From Rhodobacter sp. (GTDB lineage: Bacteria > Pseudomonadota > Alphaproteobacteria > Rhodobacterales > Rhodobacteraceae), in NCBI GenBank assembly GCA_020250175.1, contig JADCEN010000006.1, forward strand, positions 1 to 64,000: a stretch of 64,000 bases of DNA. Reading direction: 5' to 3'. Each line of letters begins with the position of its first letter. Within the stretch, counting starts at the first letter, position 1. Positions 50,228-60,103 of the stretch are shown here, piece by piece. Made by a program: the position numbers and the translations under genes. A model generated the notes under the pieces. The model did not search any database. It was not told where the DNA came from and worked only from the letters and a program-made list of their open reading frames with translations.

Positions 50228-51337
50228 ATGAGCCTGAATACCTTCGGCCACCTCTTTCGCGTCACCACCTGGGGCGAAAGCCATGGACCGGCCATTGGCG
50301 CGACGGTCGATGGCTGCCCGCCCGGTGTGGCCTTGACCGAAGCCAATCTTCAGCCCTGGCTGGACGCCCGCAAGCCGGGACAGAACAAATATACCACCCA
50401 GCGGCGCGAAGATGACCTTGTGCGAATCCTGTCAGGCACCTTTGGCGGCAGGACCACCGGCACACCGATTCAGCTGATGATCGAGAACACCGACCAGCGG
50501 TCCAAGGATTATGGCGCTATCGCCCAAAGCTTCCGGCCCGGACATGCCGATATCACCTATCACCAGAAGTACGGGCTGCGGGACTATCGCGGCGGCGGAC
50601 GGTCTTCCGCGCGTGAAACCGCCAGCCGCGTGGCAGCGGGCGGCGTGGCGCGTGCCGTTCTGGCGGCCTTGGTGCCGGACCTGCGCATCAGCGGATACAT
50701 GGTGCAGATGGGGCCGCGCGCGATTGACCGCACGCGGTTTGATGCCGCGCAGATCGCGCAGAACCCGTTCTGGTGCCCCGATGCATTGGTTGCGCAAGCC
50801 TGGGCCGCCGATCTGGACGCCCTGCGCCTGTCGCACAATTCGGTGGGTGCGGTGATCGAAGTGGTCGCAACCGGCGTCCCGCCGGGGCTGGGTGCGCCGC
50901 TTTATGCCAAGCTCGACAGCGATCTTGCCGCCGCGATGATGTCGATCAACGCCGTGAAGGCGGTGGAGATTGGCGATGGCATGGCCGTGGCGGCGCTGAC
51001 CGGCGTGGACAATGCCGATGAAATCCGCATGGGGCCGAAGGGCCCGGAGTATCTGAGCAACCATGCGGGCGGCATTCTGGGCGGAATCTCTACCGGGCAG
51101 CCGGTCGTGGTGCGCTTTGCGGTAAAGCCGACCTCCTCGATCCTGACGCCGCGCCGGACTGTCACCGAGCACGGCGAAGAGACGGAGCTGATCACCAAGG
51201 GACGCCACGATCCCTGCGTCGGCATCCGCGCCGTGCCGGTGGCCGAGGCGATGATGGCCTGCGTCCTGCTGGACCATCTGCTGCTGGATCGCGGCCAAAC
51301 CGGGGGGGTGCGGGGTGTGATCGGGCCGGGACAATAA
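50228..51337 (+). CDS. aroC: chorismate synthase
   Basis: [63 protein letters not shown]. Confidence 0.97.
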   Translation: MSLNTFGHLFRVTTWGESHGPAIGATVDGCPPGVALTEANLQPWLDARKPGQNKYTTQRREDDLVRILSGTFGGRTTGTPIQLMIENTDQRSKDYGAIAQSFRPGHADITYHQKYGLRDYRGGGRSSARETASRVAAGGVARAVLAALVPDLRISGYMVQMGPRAIDRTRFDAAQIAQNPFWCPDALVAQAWAADLDALRLSHNSVGAVIEVVATGVPPGLGAPLYAKLDSDLAAAMMSINAVKAVEIGDGMAVAALTGVDNADEIRMGPKGPEYLSNHAGGILGGISTGQPVVVRFAVKPTSSILTPRRTVTEHGEETELITKGRHDPCVGIRAVPVAEAMMACVLLDHLLLDRGQTGGVRGVIGPGQ

Positions 51338-51634
51338 CGGTACGGCAACCGCCCCGACATGGTGTAGAACCAAGCCTATGACGTTAGCGCAACAACTTTG
51401 CGCCCGGCAACCGGCGCGCAACGGTAACGCGCTTGTTGCGCGGTGGAACCGGAACTGTAGCCTTTGACAGCAGGCTGACCGGTGCAGCCAAAGTCACCGG
51501 GGCAGACAGCAGACGGAATTCGCGCAGACGCATCACAGCCTCCAGCAACAGGGCACAGACCGGCTGGCTGTGCCTGGAGCCAAGCGTGACGCAGGCGCGG
51601 TTCGCTGTGAAATCAGGCCTGCGTGAACGCCGCG

Positions 51635-52327
51635 TTATCGGTCCCGCTCTCCACGCAATTGCCGGACGAAATCGCGCAGCAGCGGCACCCGGCGGGGACG
51701 AAAGCTTTCGCCGGTTTCCTGAACCTCCGTGATCCGGTCCAGTTGAAAGCGCCGGAAATCCATGCGCAACCGGCAGAAGGCCAGCAGCAGCAGCGACCGG
51801 TCCAGGAACACCACCGACAGCGGCCAGATCACCCGGTCACTGATCGCCCCGGCCTGATCGGCATAGCGGATGCGCAGCGCCTGTTCTTCCCAGCAGGCGG
51901 TGCGCAGCAGCGGCAGAAAGGCGGGCGGGGGGGCGCGGCGTTCAAACCGGTAGCTCATCTGCACGGCATGAATTGCCTGGCGCTGCACCCGTTCCGGCAG
52001 GGTTGCGGTGATTTTCGCCAGCGCGGCATCGGCGGCCTTTGCCAGTGCCGGATCGCCCGCAAAGCGCACTTCGGCCAGACCCAGCACCAGTGCCTCAACC
52101 TCCAGCCTTGTGAACATCTGCGGCGGCAGGGCGGGGTCTTCGGTCAAAGTGTACCCCAGGCCGGGCGCACCGTCGATCAGCGCACCACCCGCCCGCAGCG
52201 TTTCAATATCGCGGTACAGCGTGCGCAGCGAGACTTCGGTCTCTTCGGCCAGCCGCGCCGCCGTGACCGGCGGCGGCAGCCGCCGCAGCGCGTCGAGCAG
52301 GCGAAACAGGCGGTCGGGGCGAGCCAT
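51635..52327 (-). CDS. YafY family HTH/WYL-domain transcriptional regulator
   Basis: RPDRLFRLLDALRRLPPPVTAARLAEETEVSLRTLYRDIETLRAGGALIDGAPGLGYTL. Confidence 0.93.
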   Translation of the reverse strand: MARPDRLFRLLDALRRLPPPVTAARLAEETEVSLRTLYRDIETLRAGGALIDGAPGLGYTLTEDPALPPQMFTRLEVEALVLGLAEVRFAGDPALAKAADAALAKITATLPERVQRQAIHAVQMSYRFERRAPPPAFLPLLRTACWEEQALRIRYADQAGAISDRVIWPLSVVFLDRSLLLLAFCRLRMDFRRFQLDRITEVQETGESFRPRRVPLLRDFVRQLRGERDR

Positions 52328-52398
52328 CGGATACTGCCGGATTCTGTCAGGACTGCCCGACCATAAGGACCCCATCGGACAGAGCAATGGAGACTTCG

Positions 52399-53016
52399 AT
52401 GCTGACCCTTTTTCACGCCCCGCAATCCCGTTCATCGCGCATCGTGACGCTGATTGACGAAATGGGCATCGCCGACAGGATCGATACAAAGATCGTCACC
52501 ATCCCGCGCCGCGATGGCAGTGGCGGGCGCGATCCGGCAAACCCCCACCCCGAAGGCAAGGTGCCTGCCCTGCTGCATGACGGAACTCTGATCACCGAAT
52601 CGGCTGCCGTAATTCAGTATCTGACCGGCCTGTTCCCCGGCACCGGCCTTGCCCCGAACCCGGGCGATCCGAAATACGGCGCATATCTGACCTGGCTACA
52701 CTGGTACGGGTCTGTCATGGAACCGGTGATGATCTTTGCCGCAGGCGGAATTGATCACCCCTATCTGCACGTCACCTTCCGGGGCCTGCCCGAGGTGACG
52801 GCCCGGATCGAACGGGCGCTGGCCATAGGCCCCTGGCTGCTGGGCGACCGCTTTTCAGCCGCCGATCTGCTGGTGCATTCCCCCTATGCCTGGTTCGGCA
52901 ACATGACGCCGGATGTGCCGGTGATCCGGGATTGGGTGGCGCGCTGTCAGGCCCGCCCCGCCGTCGCCCGCACAAGGGAAAGCGATGCCCGTCTGATGGG
53001 CCGTCAGGCGGCCTGA
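52399..53016 (+). CDS. glutathione S-transferase family protein
   Basis: MLTLFHAPQSRSSRIVTLIDEMG...HPEGKVPALLHDGTLITESAAVIQYLTGLFPG. Confidence 0.92.
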   Translation: MLTLFHAPQSRSSRIVTLIDEMGIADRIDTKIVTIPRRDGSGGRDPANPHPEGKVPALLHDGTLITESAAVIQYLTGLFPGTGLAPNPGDPKYGAYLTWLHWYGSVMEPVMIFAAGGIDHPYLHVTFRGLPEVTARIERALAIGPWLLGDRFSAADLLVHSPYAWFGNMTPDVPVIRDWVARCQARPAVARTRESDARLMGRQAA

Positions 53017-53915
53017 TCCGTGGCCCGGCCCGCGCCCGAACCGGGCGCGGGCGTGGCCCCGCGCGACCATTGCACGGCCAGAATGCCGCCCGCGATGATC
53101 GCAACACCCAGCAGATCCAGCGGGGCCAGCCGTTCGCCCAAAAGCAGCGCCCCGGTGGAGACGCCGATCACCGGGTTCAGGAAGTGGAAGGTGGCGGCGC
53201 GCACCGCTCCGATCCGCCCCACAAGGCGGAACCAGACCCAGGTGGCCAGCAGCCCCGGCACCAGGGTGGTAAAGGCAAAGGCCAGACCCAGGCGCGGCGT
53301 CCAGTTCACCGCCCATGTCTCCAGCGTCAGGGCCGGAAGCGCCAGCGCGGCAGACCCCACCAGCATTTGCAGACCCACGATCATCAGCAGGTTTCCCCCC
53401 GATGTGGCGCTGCGCACGCTCAGCGTGGCAACCGCCAGCGCCGCCATGCCCAGCAGGCACAGGATCACCCCAAGCCCGTCCACACCGCCCGACAGGCGTG
53501 ATCCCATGATAAGGGCCGCCCCCAGAAAGCCACCGCACAACCCCGCCACGCCAAGCGGGCGCACCTTTTCGCCGAAAACGATCCAGCCCAGCAGGGCGAC
53601 CATCAGGGGCATCATCGACGCGATGATCGAGGCCAGCCCCGCCTCGACCCGCGTCATCGCCACGAAGTTGAAGCCAAGGTACAGCGCGTTCTGGCAGATG
53701 CCGAAGATGACCACGCTGCGCCACTGCGCCCGGCTGAGCCGGGCCTTCTGCCCCAGCAGAAGGGCAAGCCCGATGCCGATCAGCCCCGAAATCAGAAAGC
53801 GGATCGCAAGCGCCGTCAGGGGGGGTGCGTCCATCACGATCATCCGGGCCGAGGTGAAGGCCGAAGACCACATGGCCGAAAAGGCCAACCCCATCAGTAT
53901 GGCGCGAATATCCAT
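53004..53915 (-). CDS. DMT (EamA) family transporter
   Basis: Ten-TM-like; LAFSAMWSSAFTSARMIVMDAPPLTALAIRFLISG; LVGRIGAVRAATFHFLNPVIGVSTGALLLGE. Confidence 0.93.
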   Translation of the reverse strand: MDIRAILMGLAFSAMWSSAFTSARMIVMDAPPLTALAIRFLISGLIGIGLALLLGQKARLSRAQWRSVVIFGICQNALYLGFNFVAMTRVEAGLASIIASMMPLMVALLGWIVFGEKVRPLGVAGLCGGFLGAALIMGSRLSGGVDGLGVILCLLGMAALAVATLSVRSATSGGNLLMIVGLQMLVGSAALALPALTLETWAVNWTPRLGLAFAFTTLVPGLLATWVWFRLVGRIGAVRAATFHFLNPVIGVSTGALLLGERLAPLDLLGVAIIAGGILAVQWSRGATPAPGSGAGRATDQAA

Positions 53916-53946
53916 GCCCCGGCCCCTGCTGTCCGCCCTGCGGCAC

Positions 53947-53981
53947 CAGAAAAACAGAAGGGCCGCCGCAGCGGCGACCCT
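53947..53981 (-). terminator. intrinsic terminator of HU gene
   Basis: Minus strand AGGGTCGCC-GCTGC-GGCGGCCCTTCTGTTTTTC. Confidence 0.75.
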
Positions 53982-54016
53982 GGTTCGCCCGCTGCGGGGC
54001 GCAGGCCGAACCCTGT

Positions 54017-54304
54017 TCAGACGTTGACGCTGTCTTTCAGCGCCTTGGCAATGGTGAACTTCACCTGCTTGTCGGCCGGCTTGGTCAGCGTCTCGTTGGT
54101 GGCCGGATTGCGGACCTGGCGTTCGGGCCGGGCACGGCAGGCAACCTTGCCCAAGCCCGGCAGCGTCACGGCACCACCGGCAGCAACTTCGCGCGTAACC
54201 AGGGCGGCAAGGGCATCAAGCGCCGCCCCGGCAATCTTCCTGTCGGTTCCCATTTCTGCGGCAAGGGCGGCGACAAGCTGCGTCTTGGTCATCGGTTTTG
54301 ACAT
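54017..54304 (-). CDS. HU family DNA-binding protein
   Basis: MTKTQLVAALAAEMGTDRKIAGAALDALAALVTREVAAGGAVTLPGLGKVACRARPERQVRNPATNE. Confidence 0.93.
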   Translation of the reverse strand: MSKPMTKTQLVAALAAEMGTDRKIAGAALDALAALVTREVAAGGAVTLPGLGKVACRARPERQVRNPATNETLTKPADKQVKFTIAKALKDSVNV

Positions 54305-54449
54305 TGCTGTTCCTTCTTTTCTTCCTGCGGATGCGAATGACTGTCCCTGCCCCACCGGGGCGATGCGGCCCCTTCCACAGCGTTTTGCCGAACAAATCAA
54401 GCCATTTCGCCCGGCACCGGCAGGAATTCCCCGTGAAAGGCCGCACTGC

Positions 54450-55931
54450 CTACAGAAAGGCGGTTTCCTCGAAACTGCGCAGCTTGCGGCTGTGAATGCG
54501 CTCGATCGGCATCTCGCGCAGCAACTCCATCGCGCGGACCCCGATCTGAAGGTGGCTGGCCACCTGTGTTCTGTAGAACTCGCTGGCCATGCCGGGCAGC
54601 TTGAGTTCGCCATGCAGCGGCTTGTCGGACACGCACAGCAAGGTTCCATAGGGCACGCGAAAGCGAAACCCGTTGGCGGCGATGGTGGCGCTTTCCATAT
54701 CCAGCGCAATCGCACGGCTCTGGCTGAGGCGCTGCACCGGCCCGGACTGATCGCGCAACTCCCAGTTGCGGTTGTCGATGGTGGCCACCGTTCCCGTCCG
54801 CATGATCCGCTTCAACTCGTACCCGTCCAGCCGGGTAACCTCGGCAACGGCCTGCTGCAACGCGATTTGAATCTCGGCCAGCGCCGGAATGGGGACCCAG
54901 ACCGGCAGATCATCGTCCAGCACATGGTCCTCGCGCACATAGGCATGGGCCAGCACGAAATCGCCCAGGCTTTGCGAATTGCGCAGACCGGCACAATGGC
55001 CCACCATCAGCCAGGCATGCGGGCGCAGCACCGCGATATGGTCGGTGGCTGTCTTTGCGTTCGATGGGCCAACCCCGATATTGACCAGGGAGATGCCCTG
55101 CCCGTCCGGCCGTTTCAGGTGGTAGGACGGCATCTGCGGCAGCTTGGCCAGCAGGTCGATCAGGCCATCGGACCCAAGGATTTCCTGGTTGCCCGGGGCA
55201 ACGAAGGACGTATAGCCGGACGCGCGGTCTGCCAGCGCCGCGCGGGCGAAAGCTTCGAATTCATCCACATAGAACTGGTAGTTGGTGAACAGCACATGAT
55301 TCTGGAAATGCGCCGGGTCCGTCGCGGTATAATGCGACAGCCGCGCCAGCGAATAATCCACCCGCTGCGCGGTAAAGGGGGCCAGGGGAAAGGACCCGTC
55401 GGGGTTCGTCAGGCGTGTGCCGTTCACGATGTCGTCGTTCGTGGTCGCAAGGTCGGGCACGTCGAACACATCGCGCAGGCTGAAGTCGAGGACACCTTCC
55501 TGCGGCACTGAGACCGCAGGGTTGCCCGCAACGGCGAAATGAACCGGGATCGGCGTTTCCGACGCACCGATCATGACCGGAACGCCATGGTTCTGGATCA
55601 GAAGCGCAATCTGCTGATGAAGGTAATTGCGAAACAAATCGGGGCGCGTGACGGTTGTGGAATAAGTGCCGGGCCCCGCCACATGGCCAAAGCTGAGTCG
55701 GCTGTCAATCTTGACGAAGCTTGTCGTGGTCAGCCGGATCTCGGGGTAGAAGGCGCGGATGCGGGCTGCGGGCCTGCCGGTACGCACGACGGCGCTGAAC
55801 TTTTCTGCCAGAAAGCCGGTCGCCTGGTTGTACAGCGCCTCCAGCCGCGCCACGGCCGCCGCCGGATCGGTAAACGCCACAGGCGCAGAACGCTGCGGGG
55901 TCAAGACGGGCAGGCTGGTCTCTTCGGTCAT
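54450..55931 (-). CDS. amn: AMP nucleosidase
   Basis: SFGHVAGPGTYSTTVTRPDLFRNYLHQQIALLIQNHGVPVMIGASETPIPVHFA; DMESATIAANGFRFRVPYGTLLCVSDKPLHGE. Confidence 0.95.
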   Translation of the reverse strand: MTEETSLPVLTPQRSAPVAFTDPAAAVARLEALYNQATGFLAEKFSAVVRTGRPAARIRAFYPEIRLTTTSFVKIDSRLSFGHVAGPGTYSTTVTRPDLFRNYLHQQIALLIQNHGVPVMIGASETPIPVHFAVAGNPAVSVPQEGVLDFSLRDVFDVPDLATTNDDIVNGTRLTNPDGSFPLAPFTAQRVDYSLARLSHYTATDPAHFQNHVLFTNYQFYVDEFEAFARAALADRASGYTSFVAPGNQEILGSDGLIDLLAKLPQMPSYHLKRPDGQGISLVNIGVGPSNAKTATDHIAVLRPHAWLMVGHCAGLRNSQSLGDFVLAHAYVREDHVLDDDLPVWVPIPALAEIQIALQQAVAEVTRLDGYELKRIMRTGTVATIDNRNWELRDQSGPVQRLSQSRAIALDMESATIAANGFRFRVPYGTLLCVSDKPLHGELKLPGMASEFYRTQVASHLQIGVRAMELLREMPIERIHSRKLRSFEETAFL

Positions 55932-56032
55932 CGGGTACTCTCTGAACGCGTCCGGCATCTAAACCGGAACCGGGGCTGTGCCGCAAGGGTCAGCCCGCCT
56001 TGCACGCCTTTGGCGTCAGTTGCGTGACGGCG

Positions 56033-56665
56033 TCACGCCTTGCGGAACAGGACGATCATCGCCCGGTCTCCGGCATGATCGGGGTCCAGCCGGGCGGCGG
56101 CGGCACCGTAGATGGCGACTTCGATCCGCTGCATGTCGCGCAATTGACCGGCCAAGTCGGCCAGGGCGGGTTCAAACCCCACAGCCGCCCAGACCCGCAG
56201 ATTGACCGACAGCGCAAACAGCGCCCCAGGTGCCGCCACGGCCAGCATCGGCCCGAACGCTTCCGGCCCGACATGGCCATGGGTGAATGTGCCGGAACTG
56301 ACCACGCCGGTGTAGCCGCCCGGCAGGGGCAAAGGCCGGGTGATATCCGCCTCGATCAGATCACGGTACACCTGCTTTTCGCGCGCCTGGTCCAGCATCT
56401 GGGGGGAAAGGTCGACGCCGTCGATCTGTCCGGTAAAGCCCAGCGCGCGCAGCGCCGCCCCCACAAGCCCCGTGCCCGCCCCCACGTCCAGCACCGGCCC
56501 GGTGCCGCCGCCCGCAAGGAAGGCCGCCGCCACATGGGCGGGCAGGCGGTAGTCCATCCCGGCGGCAAAGCCCGCGTCATAGCTCGCGGCCCAGTCGCGA
56601 TACAGGCGAAGGCAATCGCCGGGGGTGCGAAGGGCGAAGGCGGCATGAAGATCGGGTTCGGACAT
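56033..56665 (-). CDS. class I SAM-dependent methyltransferase
   Basis: YRDWAASYDAGFAAGMDYRLP...GPVLDVGAGTGLVGAALRALGF. Confidence 0.88.
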   Translation of the reverse strand: MSEPDLHAAFALRTPGDCLRLYRDWAASYDAGFAAGMDYRLPAHVAAAFLAGGGTGPVLDVGAGTGLVGAALRALGFTGQIDGVDLSPQMLDQAREKQVYRDLIEADITRPLPLPGGYTGVVSSGTFTHGHVGPEAFGPMLAVAAPGALFALSVNLRVWAAVGFEPALADLAGQLRDMQRIEVAIYGAAAARLDPDHAGDRAMIVLFRKA

Positions 56666-56744
56666 GGGCGCATCTGGCACCCGACGCCGCCTGAAAATCA
56701 AGCCCCCGCTTGCGCGCCGCCGCGGCACCCCCGATAGTCGCGCC

Positions 56745-57590
56745 ATGACCGGAACGCTTCTGTCCCTTGGCCACGGCTATTCCGCCCAGGCCCTTGCGCG
56801 CCGCCTGCTGCCGCAGGGCTGGCGCATCATCGGCACGACCCGCAGCGCGCAAAAGGCCACGCGCCTGCGGGCCGAAGGGGTGGAGCCGCTGCTGTGGCCC
56901 TGCGATCTGACCCCGGCGCTGGCCGGAGCGACCCACCTTTTGTCATCCATCGCCCCGGACGAGGCAGGGGACCCGGCACTTGCGGCCCATGGCACCGAAA
57001 TCGCCGCCGCCCCGCTGGCCTGGGCCGGCTACCTGTCCACCACCGGGGTTTACGGCGATCATCAGGGGGCCTGGGTCGATGAAACCACCCCGCTGACCCC
57101 ATCGACCCGCCGCGGGCTTCAGCGTGTGCAGGCCGAGGCAGCGTGGCAGGCGCTGAACCTGCCTTTGCACATCTTCCGCATCGCGGGCATCTATGGCCCC
57201 GGACGCGGGCCCTTTGAAAGGGTGCGCGACGGCACCGCGCGCCGCATCCTGAAACCCGGCCAGGTGTTCAGCCGCATCCATGTCGATGACATTGCCCAGG
57301 TGCTGGAGGCGTCGGTGACCCGGCCCCGTCCCGGCGCGATCTATAACCTGTGCGATGATGACCCGGCCCCGCCGGAAGATGTCATTGCCCATGCCGCAAC
57401 CCTGCTTGGCCTGCCGCTGCCCCCCGCCATCGCCTATGACAAGGCCGAGATGACGCCGATGGCCCGCAGCTTTTATGCCGAATCAAAGCGCGTCCGGAAT
57501 GACCGGATCAAGACCGAGCTTGGCATAAGGTTGATCCATCCCGACTACCGGGCGGGGCTGGCGGCCTTGCTGCGCAGCGAAACCCTGTAA
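56745..57590 (+). CDS. SDR/NAD-dependent epimerase-like protein (YeeZ-like)
   Basis: LLSLGHGYSAQALARRLLPQGWRIIGTTRS; GYLSTTGVYGDHQGAWVDE; RIAGIYGPGRGPFE. Confidence 0.9.
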   Translation: MTGTLLSLGHGYSAQALARRLLPQGWRIIGTTRSAQKATRLRAEGVEPLLWPCDLTPALAGATHLLSSIAPDEAGDPALAAHGTEIAAAPLAWAGYLSTTGVYGDHQGAWVDETTPLTPSTRRGLQRVQAEAAWQALNLPLHIFRIAGIYGPGRGPFERVRDGTARRILKPGQVFSRIHVDDIAQVLEASVTRPRPGAIYNLCDDDPAPPEDVIAHAATLLGLPLPPAIAYDKAEMTPMARSFYAESKRVRNDRIKTELGIRLIHPDYRAGLAALLRSETL

Positions 57591-57774
57591 AGGGTCAGAA
57601 AATCTTCCTGCCAGCCTTGTCGGCGGGCCGGTTCACACCCATGTGAACGCTGCGGACCGGGCCCCTCTGACGACGCTGTGTCGTGATGTCGGACCGCATC
57701 GAGTGCGCTCGGTATCGGCCCGGCACTGCCCCAGGCTGGCTTCGCGCGTTTCGTCCTGCAACCGGAGTTATACT

Positions 57775-58767
57775 TTGGATACCCTGCTTTTTGTCCTGTT
57801 TCTGGGAAAGCCGCTCTGGCTTTGGCTGGTCTTCATCGGCATCGTGCTTGCGCTGCTGATGTTCGATCTTGGCGTTCTGAACAAGGACGATCATGAAATC
57901 GGCGTTGCGGAAAGCCTCAAGCTTTCAGCGCTTTACATCACCCTTGGCGTCGCTTTCGGCGGCTTCGTCTGGTATCAGCTTGGCTGGCAGCCCGCGGCGG
58001 AATATCTGACGGCCTTTGTCGTGGAAAAGACGCTGGCACTGGACAATGTGTTCGTCATTGCGCTGATTTTCAGCTATTTCGCCATTCCCCGGATGTATCA
58101 GCACCGCGTCCTGTTCTGGGGCATCCTGGGTGTGATCGTGCTGCGCGGCATCATGATCGGACTGGGGGCCACGCTGGTTGCGCAGTACGGCTGGATTCTG
58201 TACATTTTCGCGGCCTTCCTGATCTTCACCGGCATCAAGATGCTGGTCACCGATGACAAGGAAATGGACCTGAACACGAACCCCGTGCTTCGGTTCATGC
58301 GCAAGCGCTTCCGGGTAACGGACAAGCTGCACGGCCATGATTTCTTTGTGCGGCAGCCCGATCCGAAGACAGGCAAGATGGTGCGCTGGATGACGCCCTT
58401 GTTCCTGGCGCTGGTGCTGATCGAGATTGCCGATCTGGTCTTCGCGGTGGATTCGGTGCCTGCGGTCTTTGCAATCACCACGGACCCCTACATCGTCTAC
58501 ACCTCGAACATCTTTGCGATCCTTGGCCTTCGGGCGCTGTATTTCGCGCTGGCGGCGGTTCTGCACCGGTTCCACTACCTCAAATATGCGCTGGCGATCC
58601 TGCTGGTCTTCATCGGCTCGAAAATCTTCGTGGCGGACCTGGCCGGATGGGAAAAGTTCCCCGCGTCCTGGTCGCTGGGTATCACCTTTGCCATCCTTGC
58701 GTCCGGCGTCGTCTTTTCGCTGTGGAAAAGCCGGGACGGGCGACCGACCGCCCTGAAAGCGAAGTAG
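57775..58767 (+). CDS. TerC family integral membrane protein, likely TTG start
   Basis: LVFIGIVLALLMFDLGVLNKDDHEIGVAESLKLSALYITLGVAFGGFVWY; VEKTLALDNVFVIALIFSYFAIP; ALVLIEIADLVFAVDSVPAVFAIT. Confidence 0.93.
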   Translation: MDTLLFVLFLGKPLWLWLVFIGIVLALLMFDLGVLNKDDHEIGVAESLKLSALYITLGVAFGGFVWYQLGWQPAAEYLTAFVVEKTLALDNVFVIALIFSYFAIPRMYQHRVLFWGILGVIVLRGIMIGLGATLVAQYGWILYIFAAFLIFTGIKMLVTDDKEMDLNTNPVLRFMRKRFRVTDKLHGHDFFVRQPDPKTGKMVRWMTPLFLALVLIEIADLVFAVDSVPAVFAITTDPYIVYTSNIFAILGLRALYFALAAVLHRFHYLKYALAILLVFIGSKIFVADLAGWEKFPASWSLGITFAILASGVVFSLWKSRDGRPTALKAK

Positions 58768-58778
58768 ACCGCAGCCTG

Positions 58779-58810
58779 CCCGGGTCTGTCGCGCTGGCGA
58801 CCGACCCGGG
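58779..58810 (+). terminator. strong 13-bp hairpin just after terC, no T tract
   Basis: CCCGGGTC-T-GTCGC-GCTG-GCGAC-C-GACCCGGG, 12 nt after the stop codon. Confidence 0.5.
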
Positions 58811-58924
58811 CCTGGTCGGACGGTCCGTGCCTGGTGCCATGAACGATGCACAGTGCAATCGGCTTGCCCTCTGGCGCGGCACGGTCCACCCTTGAGTAGT
58901 CGCAACTGAAAAAGCCCCACGTCC

Positions 58925-59662
58925 ATGCCTGATTCGTCACAGCATTCTTCTTCGCGCGACGGCGATGGCCCCGAGCACGGGGATGACGAGGATCTGCACG
59001 ACGATACGACACCGGAGGGTGTCGCAGGTCGTCTGCGCCGCTTCGGTCGCAAACCGCAACCGCAGCGCAAGCGCCTGTCCGAATTGCTGGACGAAATCGG
59101 CAGCGATGAAACCCGCACGCGCATTTCGGTTTCCGACCTGCTTGTGGCGATGGAAGGGCGGGCCACGGGGGCGCTTCTGCTGCTGTTCGCCCTGCCGAAC
59201 GTCCTGCCGACACCGCCCGGCACCTCGGGCATCCTGGGTCTGCCGCTGGTCTATCTTTCGGCCCAGATGATGCTGGGCCGCCTGCCCTGGCTGCCGCCCT
59301 TTATTGCCAACCGCTCCATGAGCCGGTATGACTTCGCGCAGACCATCTTGCGCGCGACACCGCTGCTGGCGCGGGCGGAAAAGCTGCTCAAGCCGCGCCT
59401 GTCCTTTCTTGTCAAGGATCGGGCGCAGAATGTCATCGGGGCCATGTGTCTGCTGCTTGCAGTCGTTCTGATGCTGCCGATCCCTTTGGGCAATATGCTG
59501 CCTGCGGTCGCAATCAGCCTGATCTCGCTGGGCGTTCTGGAACGGGACGGGGCCTGGGTGCTTGGCGGTTTCGCCGTGGCCGCTGCCTCGATGGTTGTCG
59601 TGGCAGGCGTCATCTACGCGATGGCGAAAGCGGCGGTCTATCTGCTTTTGAATGCCTTTTAG
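58925..59662 (+). CDS. exopolysaccharide synthesis ExoD family protein
   Basis: LSELLDEIGSDETRTRISVSDLLVAMEGRATGALLLLFALPNVLPTPPGTSGILGLPLVYLSAQMMLG. Confidence 0.92.
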   Translation: MPDSSQHSSSRDGDGPEHGDDEDLHDDTTPEGVAGRLRRFGRKPQPQRKRLSELLDEIGSDETRTRISVSDLLVAMEGRATGALLLLFALPNVLPTPPGTSGILGLPLVYLSAQMMLGRLPWLPPFIANRSMSRYDFAQTILRATPLLARAEKLLKPRLSFLVKDRAQNVIGAMCLLLAVVLMLPIPLGNMLPAVAISLISLGVLERDGAWVLGGFAVAAASMVVVAGVIYAMAKAAVYLLLNAF

Positions 59663-59689
59663 CGCGCTGCGCTGCCTCGCTTTCCTGGC

Positions 59690-60090
59690 TTGGGGCTTTG
59701 AAGAAGGGGCAGCATTCTTCTTGCGTGAATAGACCGCAGACTTGGCCGACAGCCTGCCGGAACCGTTCACAGGTTCGGACAGCGGCTTTTCGGATCAGCG
59801 CTTGGAGCTTGGCAGATATGGGGGCATGACGCGCCATTGGTTCAAGCGGGATGGCGCATGCGATCGGCCTGCCCGCCGACGACCCCGCGGTGCGTCCAGC
59901 CCGTTGTGGCGCAGGGCGGCGATGAACAGCTTGCCCGGACTTGATCCGGGGTCTGTGTATTTGAGGGCCTGGACGGGGCATGATTGGCCGGACGTGCCCG
60001 GCAGGGGGACCATCCTGTGGTTTTGGCCATGGTGTTCCTGAACAAGGTCGCATCGATAAAGCCTGTGCGCGCCAGCATGTCAGGGTCAGG
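59690..60090 (-). mobile_element. IS630-family transposase remnant (frameshifted, internally deleted; bounds approximate)
   Basis: Minus strand fragments in different frames: ARTGFIDATLFRNTMAKTTGWSP; LFIAALRHNGLDAP; KLQALIRKAAVRTCERFRQAVGQVCGLFTQEEC. Confidence 0.8.
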
Positions 60091-60103
60091 ACCCGTTCTT
60101 GTT

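Noticed and set aside
57591-57774. yybP-ykoY (Mn2+) riboswitch upstream of terC
   Set aside because: Looked for it because terC-family genes often carry one; the conserved core was not recognisable by eye. An RF00080 search would decide
57643-57774. ATG-started N-terminal extension of the TerC protein
   Set aside because: Extension MNAADRAPLTTLCRDVGPHRVR... is not membrane-protein-like; TTG at 57775 directly before the first TM gives a family-typical start
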